This document shows positions 14,281 through 20,630 of a DNA stretch of 21,224 bases, in pieces. Each line of letters starts with the position of its first letter. The first letter of the stretch is position 1. The notes below the pieces were generated by a model. That model did no database searches, had not been told where the DNA came from, and worked only from the letters and a program-made list of their open reading frames with translations. Both the position numbers and the translations under genes were made by a program. The DNA is from a virus: positions 1-21,224 of IMG/VR virus record IMGVR_UViG_3300042516_005060; one strand, written 5' to 3'.

Positions 14281-14442
14281 TTATTTTGTTTCTTCTGTTT
14301 TAGGAGCAGGACGCTCTTGATTTTTCCACTCAGACTTAGGAACGTAAGACCATTGTCTGCCAGCCATTTGATTTGCTTGAACATCAGCAACACGAATGAT
14401 GTTGCCTGTTTTTGTATTTTTTAAACACTTCATATTGTCCAT
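14281..14442 (-). CDS. small protein, 53 aa
   Basis: An ATG at 14442 opens a 53-residue frame: MDNMKCLKNTKTGNIIRVAD, then QMAGRQWSYVPKSEWKNQ and a Pro/Lys tail ending TEETK. The pattern (short beta hairpin K..TG.I.RV.D, then W.YV.KSEWK) is coherent and suggests a real small phage protein. It is the first gene below the terminator at 14466-14485 and starts the queE-side transcript. No family is recognised. Confidence 0.65.
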   Translation of the reverse strand: MDNMKCLKNTKTGNIIRVADVQANQMAGRQWSYVPKSEWKNQERPAPKTEETK

Positions 14443-14465
14443 GTTTTAGATTGTTAATAGTAAAA

Positions 14466-14485
14466 CATCCCCCTTTCGGGGGATG
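14466..14485 (-). terminator. factor-independent terminator below the HTH gene
   Basis: On the minus strand CATCCCCC-GAAA-GGGGGATG gives eight perfect pairs with a GNRA loop (ten with the flanking A-T pairs), followed by TTTTACTATT. It starts 26 nt after the HTH stop. It divides queC/dpdA/queD and the HTH gene from the queE-folE side. Confidence 0.85.
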
Positions 14486-14511
14486 TTGGTGGGGGTTGAT
14501 GAATTAACGTT

Positions 14512-14721
14512 TTAAGCTAACTCACTGTTTTTAACACGACGACGAGCTACATTGTACATCTCGTTCGCTAATGTGTCGTTAATACTTCTTTCACCTGCTT
14601 TTACATAGTTGATAAAGCGTGTAGTGAATCCTGTGGTTTCTGCTAAACGAGCAGTGTCACCTTGGCGTTCGCGGGCTGTGTAAAAAGCCAACTTTGCGGT
14701 TTTGTTCAATCTTCTTGACAT
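14512..14721 (-). CDS. small helix-turn-helix protein, 69 aa
   Basis: Probable DNA-binding regulator. After a basic start (MSRRLNKTAKLAFYTARERQ) comes an HTH of Cro/XRE type at about 22-50: DTARLAETTGFTTRFINYV followed by KAGERSINDTLANEMYNVARRR. The order (LA..TGFT..F...V..GERS.N..LA...Y..ARRR) fits small phage or plasmid regulators. Base use differs slightly from its neighbours (more G+C). It lies between queC (37-nt A/T-rich gap) and a strong terminator, so it can be expressed as the end of the queC operon or on its own. Its targets are unknown. Confidence 0.8.
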   Translation of the reverse strand: MSRRLNKTAKLAFYTARERQGDTARLAETTGFTTRFINYVKAGERSINDTLANEMYNVARRRVKNSELA

Positions 14722-14758
14722 AACTGTATTTTGATTTATAATTAAAGATAACTAATTT

Positions 14759-15604
14759 TTATTGGGAGGCCAAATGATCTGCCAATACTTTTTCAACAGA
14801 TGATTTTGCTACTTCCCAACTAACAGGACCTGTTTCATCTTCATATTGTACAGGATCAGGACGTCCTAATTTAATAAACGCTTCAATACGTTCTACTGAC
14901 GCTGCTGATTTATAATCACTATTTCCTGATGGATATGGTTTGTAGGAAGTATTGGTACGTTTATATACTTCATTAAAGTCTAAACCTAACTTATTACATG
15001 ATTCTGCTCCATCTTGTAATATGTCATATTTCATAACTTCTAAGTATGGAGTATAATAACTTACTAATTCACTATCCCAGTTACCTACTTTAAAAGCGTG
15101 TAAATCAGCATCACGGAACTCAGCACGACAATCAGGATAAACAGCTTCATCACCTTTATGAATACCCATTGCAATTTCTACTTCACTTTTTTCACCTCTA
15201 GTAGCAATTGATAACGCTACAGCTTGAATCAATGAAGCAAATATTTTGTTTCTGTTAGGTACAACTGTTTCTTTCATATTGTCTTGCTCATAATGTCCTT
15301 CAGGAACATCAGCGCCACCAGTTACTAAAGCTGAGTTTAATAATTGAGATAAACCATCTAATTTAATAATTTGGTGTGTTACTGGATGCCATTGATAATT
15401 TTTGTCATTATCAAATGGTGGATGAGTAGCGCTCCAAATATCATTAATATACTCAACTAATGCTGTTGCGCGTTCTAATTCTACTTTGTGCTTTTGACCA
15501 TAATCAAAACCTAATGCTGTTACTTGATAGCCATTAGCTAATAGGTGTAACAATAATGAACTAGAGTCCATTCCCCCTGACAGTGATAATACTGCTTTTT
15601 TCAT
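14759..15604 (-). CDS. queC: 7-cyano-7-deazaguanine (preQ0) synthase, QueC-like, lacking zinc cysteines
   Basis: ATP-dependent enzyme that turns 7-carboxy-7-deazaguanine into preQ0; 281 residues. Seen: PP-loop SGGMDS (9-14), FDYGQKH (33-39), TVVPNRNKIFASLIQ (113-127), GIHKGDEAVYPDCRAEF (148-163), and a C-terminal ERIEAFIKLGRPDP (238-251). The usual zinc-binding cysteine set before that last motif is gone: where QueC normally has SCY...CGxCxxC, this protein reads NTSYKPYPSGNSDYKSAASVE. Only C159 and C203 remain in the protein. It may have lost zinc but kept the fold, or have a changed reaction; amide-forming QueC relatives are known. The gene is followed by the HTH gene and lies 7 nt below dpdA. 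Confidence 0.9.
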   Translation of the reverse strand: MKKAVLSLSGGMDSSSLLLHLLANGYQVTALGFDYGQKHKVELERATALVEYINDIWSATHPPFDNDKNYQWHPVTHQIIKLDGLSQLLNSALVTGGADVPEGHYEQDNMKETVVPNRNKIFASLIQAVALSIATRGEKSEVEIAMGIHKGDEAVYPDCRAEFRDADLHAFKVGNWDSELVSYYTPYLEVMKYDILQDGAESCNKLGLDFNEVYKRTNTSYKPYPSGNSDYKSAASVERIEAFIKLGRPDPVQYEDETGPVSWEVAKSSVEKVLADHLASQ

Positions 15605-15611
15605 AACTTTA

Positions 15612-16418
15612 TTATTTTATAAACGATTTAAACTTATTCAAATTAAAGATAATGTCTTCTAACTTGTCATCCAAGTTTTTCTCAAAATAATACTCTAATT
15701 TTTCTTTTGGTTTCCAATCAATACCATTATCATCATATCTTTTACCTTCAGCACCAACTAATATTGGATTAGATGTGTCTACTGATTGGATAAATTTCCA
15801 ATCATCATATGACATAAATTCTTGTGGTAATGAGCATCCTAATAAATGATGATAAACATCTTTTCTAATTATACTACGTTCTACTAGTCGTCTAATGAAT
15901 TCCATTCTACCATACATTGCCATTTCTAATGGAGTATAATTTGTATCTCCACCTGTAGCTGAATAAAAATATTCTTGATATGCTATACTGGAATGATTAA
16001 ATGCAATATGAGTGTATCCTAAATCAACTAGTGTTTGGTATGTTGTAATTAACTCACCCATATCTTTACCTTGGCATACAGCCATTAGGTTAACACCTTC
16101 AGGTAAACCTTCCTTATAGTTTATCATCCAACTCTTAGCATTGCGAAGTGTAGCGGCTGCGTCATTCCATTCATCAGGAACAACAAATATATTAGGACGA
16201 ACTAAATTAATTTTATCTAATAAATCTTCTGTTGTATGAGTTACTCCTTCAAATAGACCATTATCCATGATAATGAAACGTCCATGTGTTTTAGAATACT
16301 CAAAAAATTCTTTGTACTCTGTGTATTTGTCAATTAAATGTGGTAAACAATAATCATAGTCGTTCCACTTATATGCAAATTTCATTAAGCCCAAAGGCAA
16401 CTCATGACTAACCTTCAT
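15612..16418 (-). CDS. dpdA: DpdA-like DNA 7-deazaguanine transglycosylase
   Basis: TGT-fold enzyme related to tRNA-guanine transglycosylase that exchanges guanine in DNA for a 7-deazaguanine base. The 268-residue product is shorter than cellular DpdA. Seen: MDNGLFEG (51-58, the substrate-binding Asp region), VVPDEW (79-84), LMAVCQGKDMGEL, YTHIAFNHSS, HHLLGCSLPQEF and SVDTSNP (about 202-208, place of the nucleophilic Asp). No zinc motif like that of bacterial TGT is obvious. The start at 16418 overlaps the queD stop by 11 nt; a longer frame to 16448 runs into queD. The link with FolE, QueD, QueE and QueC strongly supports the call. Archaeal-type or queuosine TGT for tRNA is the alternative. 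Confidence 0.85.
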   Translation of the reverse strand: MKVSHELPLGLMKFAYKWNDYDYCLPHLIDKYTEYKEFFEYSKTHGRFIIMDNGLFEGVTHTTEDLLDKINLVRPNIFVVPDEWNDAAATLRNAKSWMINYKEGLPEGVNLMAVCQGKDMGELITTYQTLVDLGYTHIAFNHSSIAYQEYFYSATGGDTNYTPLEMAMYGRMEFIRRLVERSIIRKDVYHHLLGCSLPQEFMSYDDWKFIQSVDTSNPILVGAEGKRYDDNGIDWKPKEKLEYYFEKNLDDKLEDIIFNLNKFKSFIK

Positions 16419-16872
16419 ATACAGCTGTATTTTTATTATGTTCAGCAAATTCTACTCTCACAACACTAACTCTACCATTGGTTTCTTCCTGAACAAATGT
16501 ATTAATTTTTTCAAATACATACTTAGCAAATTGTTCAGCACCTACACTTGGTAATTCTCTTAATTGAATAATACCTAATTCATTCATTGTTCTAAATCCA
16601 CCAATACCTGGATCATCTTCAGCTACAAGTGTAGTGTGGTCAAACATATAGTCCATCCATTCTTTAGGATTTTTATTATCAATAGTACCTTTAGCACGTT
16701 TCATACCTCCAAAATCCCAAACCCAATTTCTTTCATCTAATTCACCTTCAAACCATACTTTAAATGAAACACCATAACCATGAAGGTATTTACAATGAGT
16801 ACCTTCTGCTCTCCATTGACGGAATACTGTACTAAAACCATCAAATATTTTTGTTGATTGAAACTTTCCCAT
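16408..16872 (-). CDS. queD: 6-carboxy-5,6,7,8-tetrahydropterin synthase, QueD-like
   Basis: Converts dihydroneopterin triphosphate to 6-carboxytetrahydropterin in preQ0 synthesis; 154 residues. Seen: STVFRQWRAEGTHCKYLHGYGVSF (about 14-37) with the catalytic C27, WDFGGMK, the catalytic FDHTTLVAEDDPG (77-89), and E144 in EFAEHNKNTAVY. Standard QueD has three zinc His (near 16, 31 and 33 in the HGH motif). Here H31 is kept, but HGH reads HGY and no His lies near 16. H26 may substitute. I recall a FxxxFRQWRA/HGYA subgroup of QueD-like proteins, so this could be a family variant rather than decay. It leads the queD-dpdA-queC run, 1 nt below a membrane-protein gene. Confidence 0.88.
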   Translation of the reverse strand: MGKFQSTKIFDGFSTVFRQWRAEGTHCKYLHGYGVSFKVWFEGELDERNWVWDFGGMKRAKGTIDNKNPKEWMDYMFDHTTLVAEDDPGIGGFRTMNELGIIQLRELPSVGAEQFAKYVFEKINTFVQEETNGRVSVVRVEFAEHNKNTAVYEG

Positions 16873-16873
16873 A

Positions 16874-17092
16874 TTATTTTTTATTTTGATTTTGATTTGT
16901 ACTTGAGAACAATAAATGACTTAAAAACGTTAAGCCTAACGCTTGATAAAACGTTATAGTTTTTAACCCAAATATATCGGGCATCAACCAGTTCCACAGT
17001 AATTGCACGGGTAAAGCCAGTATAACACACACTAAAGCAATTATTAATACTATACCAACAATAGCGGTAAGTGTTGCTTCTAATTTTTGCAT
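16874..17092 (-). CDS. small membrane protein, 72 aa, two TM segments
   Basis: Hydrophobic segments at about 8-34 (LTAIVGIVLIIALVCVILAL) and 45-63 (TITFYQALGLTFLSHLLF), separated by LLWNWLMPDIFGL. Short proteins with this LLWNW(L)MP.IFGL..I.F.QALGL pattern are common in bacteria and phages; no function is known. It begins 10 nt after the stop of the Cys-rich gene and ends 1 nt before queD. Confidence 0.75.
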   Translation of the reverse strand: MQKLEATLTAIVGIVLIIALVCVILALPVQLLWNWLMPDIFGLKTITFYQALGLTFLSHLLFSSTNQNQNKK

Positions 17093-17102
17093 AACAAATA
17101 TT

Positions 17103-17303
17103 TTAATTAAAGTTATCTAATTTTTCCTTAGTAGCCAAATGTTTTTCTTGAAGTGTTATTTTTCCTTTAGTATGTTTAGGAGTATAAGGACAATGTCGAC
17201 ACCCATTACCACAACACTGTCCTCTTTTAATGTGGAAGAGCGCAGTGAATATCACGCGCTCTCCCTCCATATAATAATCAATTCCTTCTTTTATTTGATC
17301 CAT
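17103..17303 (-). CDS. small Cys-rich protein of the GQCCGNGCRHCPY type, 66 aa
   Basis: A 66-residue protein whose core IKRGQCCGNGCRHCPYTPK contains four Cys in CCxxxCxxC, suited to metal binding. Before it lies DYYMEGERVIFTALFH. The pattern corresponds to a small domain (I believe DUF5522) widespread in Bacteroidetes; function unknown. It is 1 nt below the reductase stop, so it is probably co-translated with it, and a role in reductase or Fe-S chemistry is possible. It is one of the better host hints in the window. Confidence 0.82.
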   Translation of the reverse strand: MDQIKEGIDYYMEGERVIFTALFHIKRGQCCGNGCRHCPYTPKHTKGKITLQEKHLATKEKLDNFN

Positions 17304-17304
17304 A

Positions 17305-19158
17305 CTACACTATTTCACAAGCGCCTCCAGCACACGCTGCTTGATCCATTAATGCTGTTTCATCACTGAACTCAACTACTTTACTTAAGTCAATATTATG
17401 TAAGTGAGTAGCCATTTCATTAAATTGTTCTTCAGTAATATCCTCGAATGGAGCTTGTTTATATGTTCCTCCGAAATAAGGTAATACTGATAAGCCATTA
17501 AATGTATTTCTATTCTCCCACATCCACTTACCTACTGCTTCCCATTCACCTTCGTTAATTGATACAGTAGCAGAAACATTATTTGTATTAGCACCTTTAC
17601 GATGTCCTTTCTTAACCCATTGTGTGTTGAATCTCTTAGTACGTTCAAGCATATCCATTACATTCTCTGTTCTTAAAATAGAACCAACAGGTGCTTTTTG
17701 TGGTACTGAAATAACTGCTTGAATTGTTGGTTTGAAAAAATCATCTTCAACTAATTCTGGATGGTTAGTAGCTAAGTGTGAGTATATAGCTTCATTCTTA
17801 CCTACTCTAATTCTTCTAACATAGTAATCATTATGCCAAGCGTGAATACCACTTGATGTACCTAACACTAATGAACTAGTACCTGATGGTTTAACTGTAG
17901 TTACACGAGCTGCTTTATTTACACCTATAATATCAGCTACACGAGCGTTTTCTTCTTTAGCTAAGTCGGCTGCTTTTTTCAAGTCATAGTTCAAAATAAC
18001 TCCTGAACCAATACCTGTCATACCAACACCTAACAAAGCATCTTTCTCTGTTGTTTTACGCCAAATATCTCTTAAGTAATGAAAATCAGTATATGCTGCT
18101 TGTAATGTTCCAATAAATGCACCTACACGTACTCTTTCATTTAAATCATCTTGTGATTCAATATTTGACACATTTACTTCACATAAGTTACAGAATTGAT
18201 AAGAACGTAATGCTATTTCACAGCATGGATTAGTACCCCAATCTTTATCATTACTGAAGTAAATACCTGGTTCACCAGATCCACTTAACTCAATTTTCTT
18301 CCATAGTTTAAAAAATTCCTCCTCATCAATTTTATGACGCATAACAACTGCTGAGTTATTTGCTCTTCCACGTTGTGGATTTTGTTCCCACCATTCACCA
18401 AACTTACATGTTAACATTGCCTCATCATCCAAGTTAAACAATGAAATTAACGCTGCTCTTCTAATACCACCACTCAATACTGCATCTGCAATATGACAAG
18501 CCATATCATGTACTTCAACTGATGATAATTTATCACCATTTTGTTTACGTTCAAATATCTTTTGTAAGTTGAATAAGCATTCTTTTAATGGTTCAGGACC
18601 AGGTGCTTTACCTCCTACAGTAATTAGTTGTGCTCCTTTAGGACGAATATCTCTAAAGTCAAACAATGGTAATGGTGCGCCTGTAAAATATGCTTTACAT
18701 AACATACGAACAGCATCAGCCCATCCTTCAATACTGTCACCAATCAAATAACGTTTATGTTTAGTTGGTACTTTAATTTCAGGTAATTGCTCAATGTGAT
18801 GTAGTTGTACTGAATATCCCACTCCACATCCTGATAATAATAGGAACATTATTTCACTAAAAGATCTCCAATCATCAATAGGTAAAAAAGAACAATTAAA
18901 TATACGAGCATTATTAAGTTCAATGGGACGACCAGAGAATTGTAAACTTCTCATAGACGGTAATACCTTTTTATCATACACCAACCGGTAGGCGTTTTCT
19001 ATCTCATCACTCAGTTGGGGAAATTTCTTTTGGTGCATTTCCTTGTTTCTTGTTACTAACTCGTCCCATGTCTCTCTACGCTTAAGTTCAGGAACATATC
19101 GACTATACTTCATATAAGTAGTAATGTCCGATAAAATTGATTGTGTTATGTTCATCAT
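17305..19158 (-). CDS. nrdJ: class II (adenosylcobalamin-dependent) ribonucleotide reductase
   Basis: Reduces ribonucleotides to deoxyribonucleotides with coenzyme B12; monomeric RTPR-like type, 617 residues (Lactobacillus enzyme 739). The Cys set fits RTPR: C89 (FNCS) and C323 (FCNLCEVN) as the reducing pair, C312 (NPCCEI) as the thiyl-radical Cys, 11 residues before C323 as in the Lactobacillus enzyme, and the C-terminal pair C609/C614 in ACAGGACEIV. Other marks: SGCGVGYSVQ, SGGIRRAALI, TTVKPSGTSSLVLGTSSGIH. No intein is seen. It needs no partner subunit and works with or without oxygen. A GIY-YIG endonuclease gene ends 2 nt upstream. It would supply dNTPs for the phage polymerase; the host must obtain cobalamin. 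Confidence 0.96.
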   Translation of the reverse strand: MMNITQSILSDITTYMKYSRYVPELKRRETWDELVTRNKEMHQKKFPQLSDEIENAYRLVYDKKVLPSMRSLQFSGRPIELNNARIFNCSFLPIDDWRSFSEIMFLLLSGCGVGYSVQLHHIEQLPEIKVPTKHKRYLIGDSIEGWADAVRMLCKAYFTGAPLPLFDFRDIRPKGAQLITVGGKAPGPEPLKECLFNLQKIFERKQNGDKLSSVEVHDMACHIADAVLSGGIRRAALISLFNLDDEAMLTCKFGEWWEQNPQRGRANNSAVVMRHKIDEEEFFKLWKKIELSGSGEPGIYFSNDKDWGTNPCCEIALRSYQFCNLCEVNVSNIESQDDLNERVRVGAFIGTLQAAYTDFHYLRDIWRKTTEKDALLGVGMTGIGSGVILNYDLKKAADLAKEENARVADIIGVNKAARVTTVKPSGTSSLVLGTSSGIHAWHNDYYVRRIRVGKNEAIYSHLATNHPELVEDDFFKPTIQAVISVPQKAPVGSILRTENVMDMLERTKRFNTQWVKKGHRKGANTNNVSATVSINEGEWEAVGKWMWENRNTFNGLSVLPYFGGTYKQAPFEDITEEQFNEMATHLHNIDLSKVVEFSDETALMDQAACAGGACEIV

Positions 19159-19160
19159 TG

Positions 19161-19769
19161 TTATTTGTTTTTATATTTCCATATGAATCTTCCAGCTGTT
19201 TTAGCTCTGCCTCTCAAAACATTAGATATACCTTTAATGTTTAGTTGTCTTAAAGCATCATCTACAGATGTAAATTCATTAATTATTGCTCCTGATATTG
19301 GGTCTATTTGGTATATAGGTTTACGTATTTTTAATAGAGATTCAGTTTTGTGTTTTTTGCCTGTGAACCCACCTCCTTTATGTTTACCTATAGCAGATAT
19401 AGATTGTTGTTGTTTTGTTTTGTCAGTATGTTTTCTTCCTTTCATTGGAGATTTTCTACCTTTTAACTTTTCAGATACACTATTCCCTATTTTTTGTTTA
19501 GCAGCATCTGTATGAGACATAGGTCCTCCACCTCCTTTGTTTTTATTAATAACATTATATCCTATATTTTTATAATATTGTATCCATTTTGTTTCTAATA
19601 ATTTCCATTCTTCTTTATCAATACTATCTATTTCATCAATAATATTATAGGAAATTTGTTTACCCAAATCATGTCTATGATCAGCCTCTCTACTATTTTT
19701 AGTTTTACCTATATATACTTTATTAGGATCATTATCTATATTAGTAATAAGATATATTTTAGTTTTCAT
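19161..19769 (-). CDS. GIY-YIG homing endonuclease with NUMOD-type DNA-binding repeats
   Basis: Free-standing homing endonuclease of 202 residues. The GIY-YIG part is at the N-terminus: IYLITN (5-10), VYIGKTKNSREADHR (18-32), and the metal-binding Glu in LLETKWIQYY (E59). Then come basic NUMOD3-like motifs (GRKSPMKGRKHTDKTK, FTGKKHKTESLLKIRKPIY) and a NUMOD1-like end (FTSVDDALRQLNIKGISNVL, then GRFIWKYKNK). It ends 2 nt before the class II reductase start. Such genes often cut a phage-lacking allele near their own position, so the reductase region is a likely target. Base use is more A+T-rich than its neighbours, as for other mobile endonucleases. It is a likely later insertion between the 85-residue gene and nrdJ. 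Confidence 0.92.
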   Translation of the reverse strand: MKTKIYLITNIDNDPNKVYIGKTKNSREADHRHDLGKQISYNIIDEIDSIDKEEWKLLETKWIQYYKNIGYNVINKNKGGGGPMSHTDAAKQKIGNSVSEKLKGRKSPMKGRKHTDKTKQQQSISAIGKHKGGGFTGKKHKTESLLKIRKPIYQIDPISGAIINEFTSVDDALRQLNIKGISNVLRGRAKTAGRFIWKYKNK

Positions 19770-19869
19770 ATTTGTTATTTATAATAAATATACGCAAACT
19801 GGCGCTTTCTCATCTTTAAGTAAACAATTCCACTCATGCTTTCACATGTTAAAAAATCCTAAATCCTAG
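19770..19869. other. 100-bp gap upstream of the GIY-YIG gene, with TATAAATA box
   Basis: No gene is seen. On the coding strand TATAAATA (complement of 19776-19783) lies 6 nt before the endonuclease ATG; it matches the T4 late-promoter consensus, though so close a box would give a nearly leaderless message. A TAGGATTTAGGATTTTTT direct repeat follows the stop of the upstream gene, and two CATG tetramers (ACATGTGAAAGCATG) lie between. The gap may be the flank of the endonuclease insertion. Confidence 0.35.
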
Positions 19870-20127
19870 TTAAACTAATTTATTATCCTCGTCCGCGAAT
19901 GCGTATAAGATAAAGTCGTCAAAGATATCTTTTGGGACACCTTGTAACGTGTTGGAGTACTCTTGTAGCTTTGATTCGTTAATCAATTGTAAGTTACTCT
20001 CTAATAGAACCGGTTTGAAACTCAATAATGTTTCTTGAATGATATCTGTGTCGTCATCTCCGTAAGCAATACTCTCATCTAAGTATTCTTTCATTAACTT
20101 GTCTAAATTTGCCTTTGAATACTCCAT
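19870..20127 (-). CDS. hypothetical protein, 85 aa
   Basis: No family is recognised. The product is strongly acidic and helical (SKANLDKLMKEYLDESIAYG, then IIQETLLSFKPVLLESNLQL, and a C-terminal PKDIFDDFILYAFADEDNK), soluble, without Cys. Its ATG overlaps the upstream stop in TAATG, so it is translationally coupled to the 158-residue gene. Acidic small phage proteins are often inhibitors or DNA mimics; this is only a possibility. Confidence 0.7.
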   Translation of the reverse strand: MEYSKANLDKLMKEYLDESIAYGDDDTDIIQETLLSFKPVLLESNLQLINESKLQEYSNTLQGVPKDIFDDFILYAFADEDNKLV

Positions 20128-20603
20128 TATTTAAAACGTTTTTTTATTTCAGAAATAATATATTTGGAGATACGACTAATCGTTTCTTTCAATTTATCTT
20201 TTAATGCTTTCTTTTGTTGCCCTATACGTAATCCCTTAAATGGTACCTCAACACTCTTCATATGGGGTTCTAAATATTCACGATAGGCAGTACCTGCTAA
20301 AAATACGAAATTATCTTTGTCAAGATCATACTTTCTTGACGCTAGTTGATTTAAAACAGTATCTGCCCAATCTTTTCTAGCATCTGATGGCATTTCTTTC
20401 AATGTCTTATTATAAGGCTCAATAGTCTTATGTAATGGTACTAAATGATGTTTAGCAGATAATATATATATATCTTTATCATCAGTTAATTTCTTAGCAT
20501 ATGCCAATTGCTTATTAAACAAATCAGAATTATATAGCTTTTCAGCTGGTGCTGGCTTGTTTAATTTGCCTGCGGAACATGATACGAATACTACTGTTGA
20601 CAT
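20127..20603 (-). CDS. DUF6884-like protein, 158 aa
   Basis: The product opens VVFVSCSAGKLNKPAPAEKLYNSDLF and continues DIYILSAKHHLVPLHKTIEPYNKTL, a pattern I associate with the DUF6884 group: an N-terminal strand ending in SC..K, a PAPA.LY.S..F motif, and an LSA.H.LV....EPY..TL motif. The order suggests a nucleoside- or base-binding alpha/beta fold with active-site Cys and His, but no reaction is established to my knowledge. The C-terminal 35 residues are basic and helical. It lies 27 nt below the helicase and is coupled to the 85-residue gene. A link with the 7-deazaguanine system of this phage is possible but unproved. Confidence 0.72.
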   Translation of the reverse strand: MSTVVFVSCSAGKLNKPAPAEKLYNSDLFNKQLAYAKKLTDDKDIYILSAKHHLVPLHKTIEPYNKTLKEMPSDARKDWADTVLNQLASRKYDLDKDNFVFLAGTAYREYLEPHMKSVEVPFKGLRIGQQKKALKDKLKETISRISKYIISEIKKRFK

Positions 20604-20630
20604 TAATTATATATGTGTTTGATATAAATA

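Noticed and set aside
14443-14511. Plus-strand terminator from the 14466-14485 hairpin
   Set aside because: On the plus strand the stem is followed by a G-rich run, not T; the T-run is on the minus-strand side.
17305-19158. Intein or split gene in the ribonucleotide reductase
   Set aside because: All motifs are continuous with normal spacing (C312 to C323 is 11 residues) and no intein block motifs are seen.
20204-20603. YaaA or restriction-related role for the 158-residue protein
   Set aside because: The motifs do not match YaaA or a nuclease site well enough; only a DUF6884-like assignment is justified.
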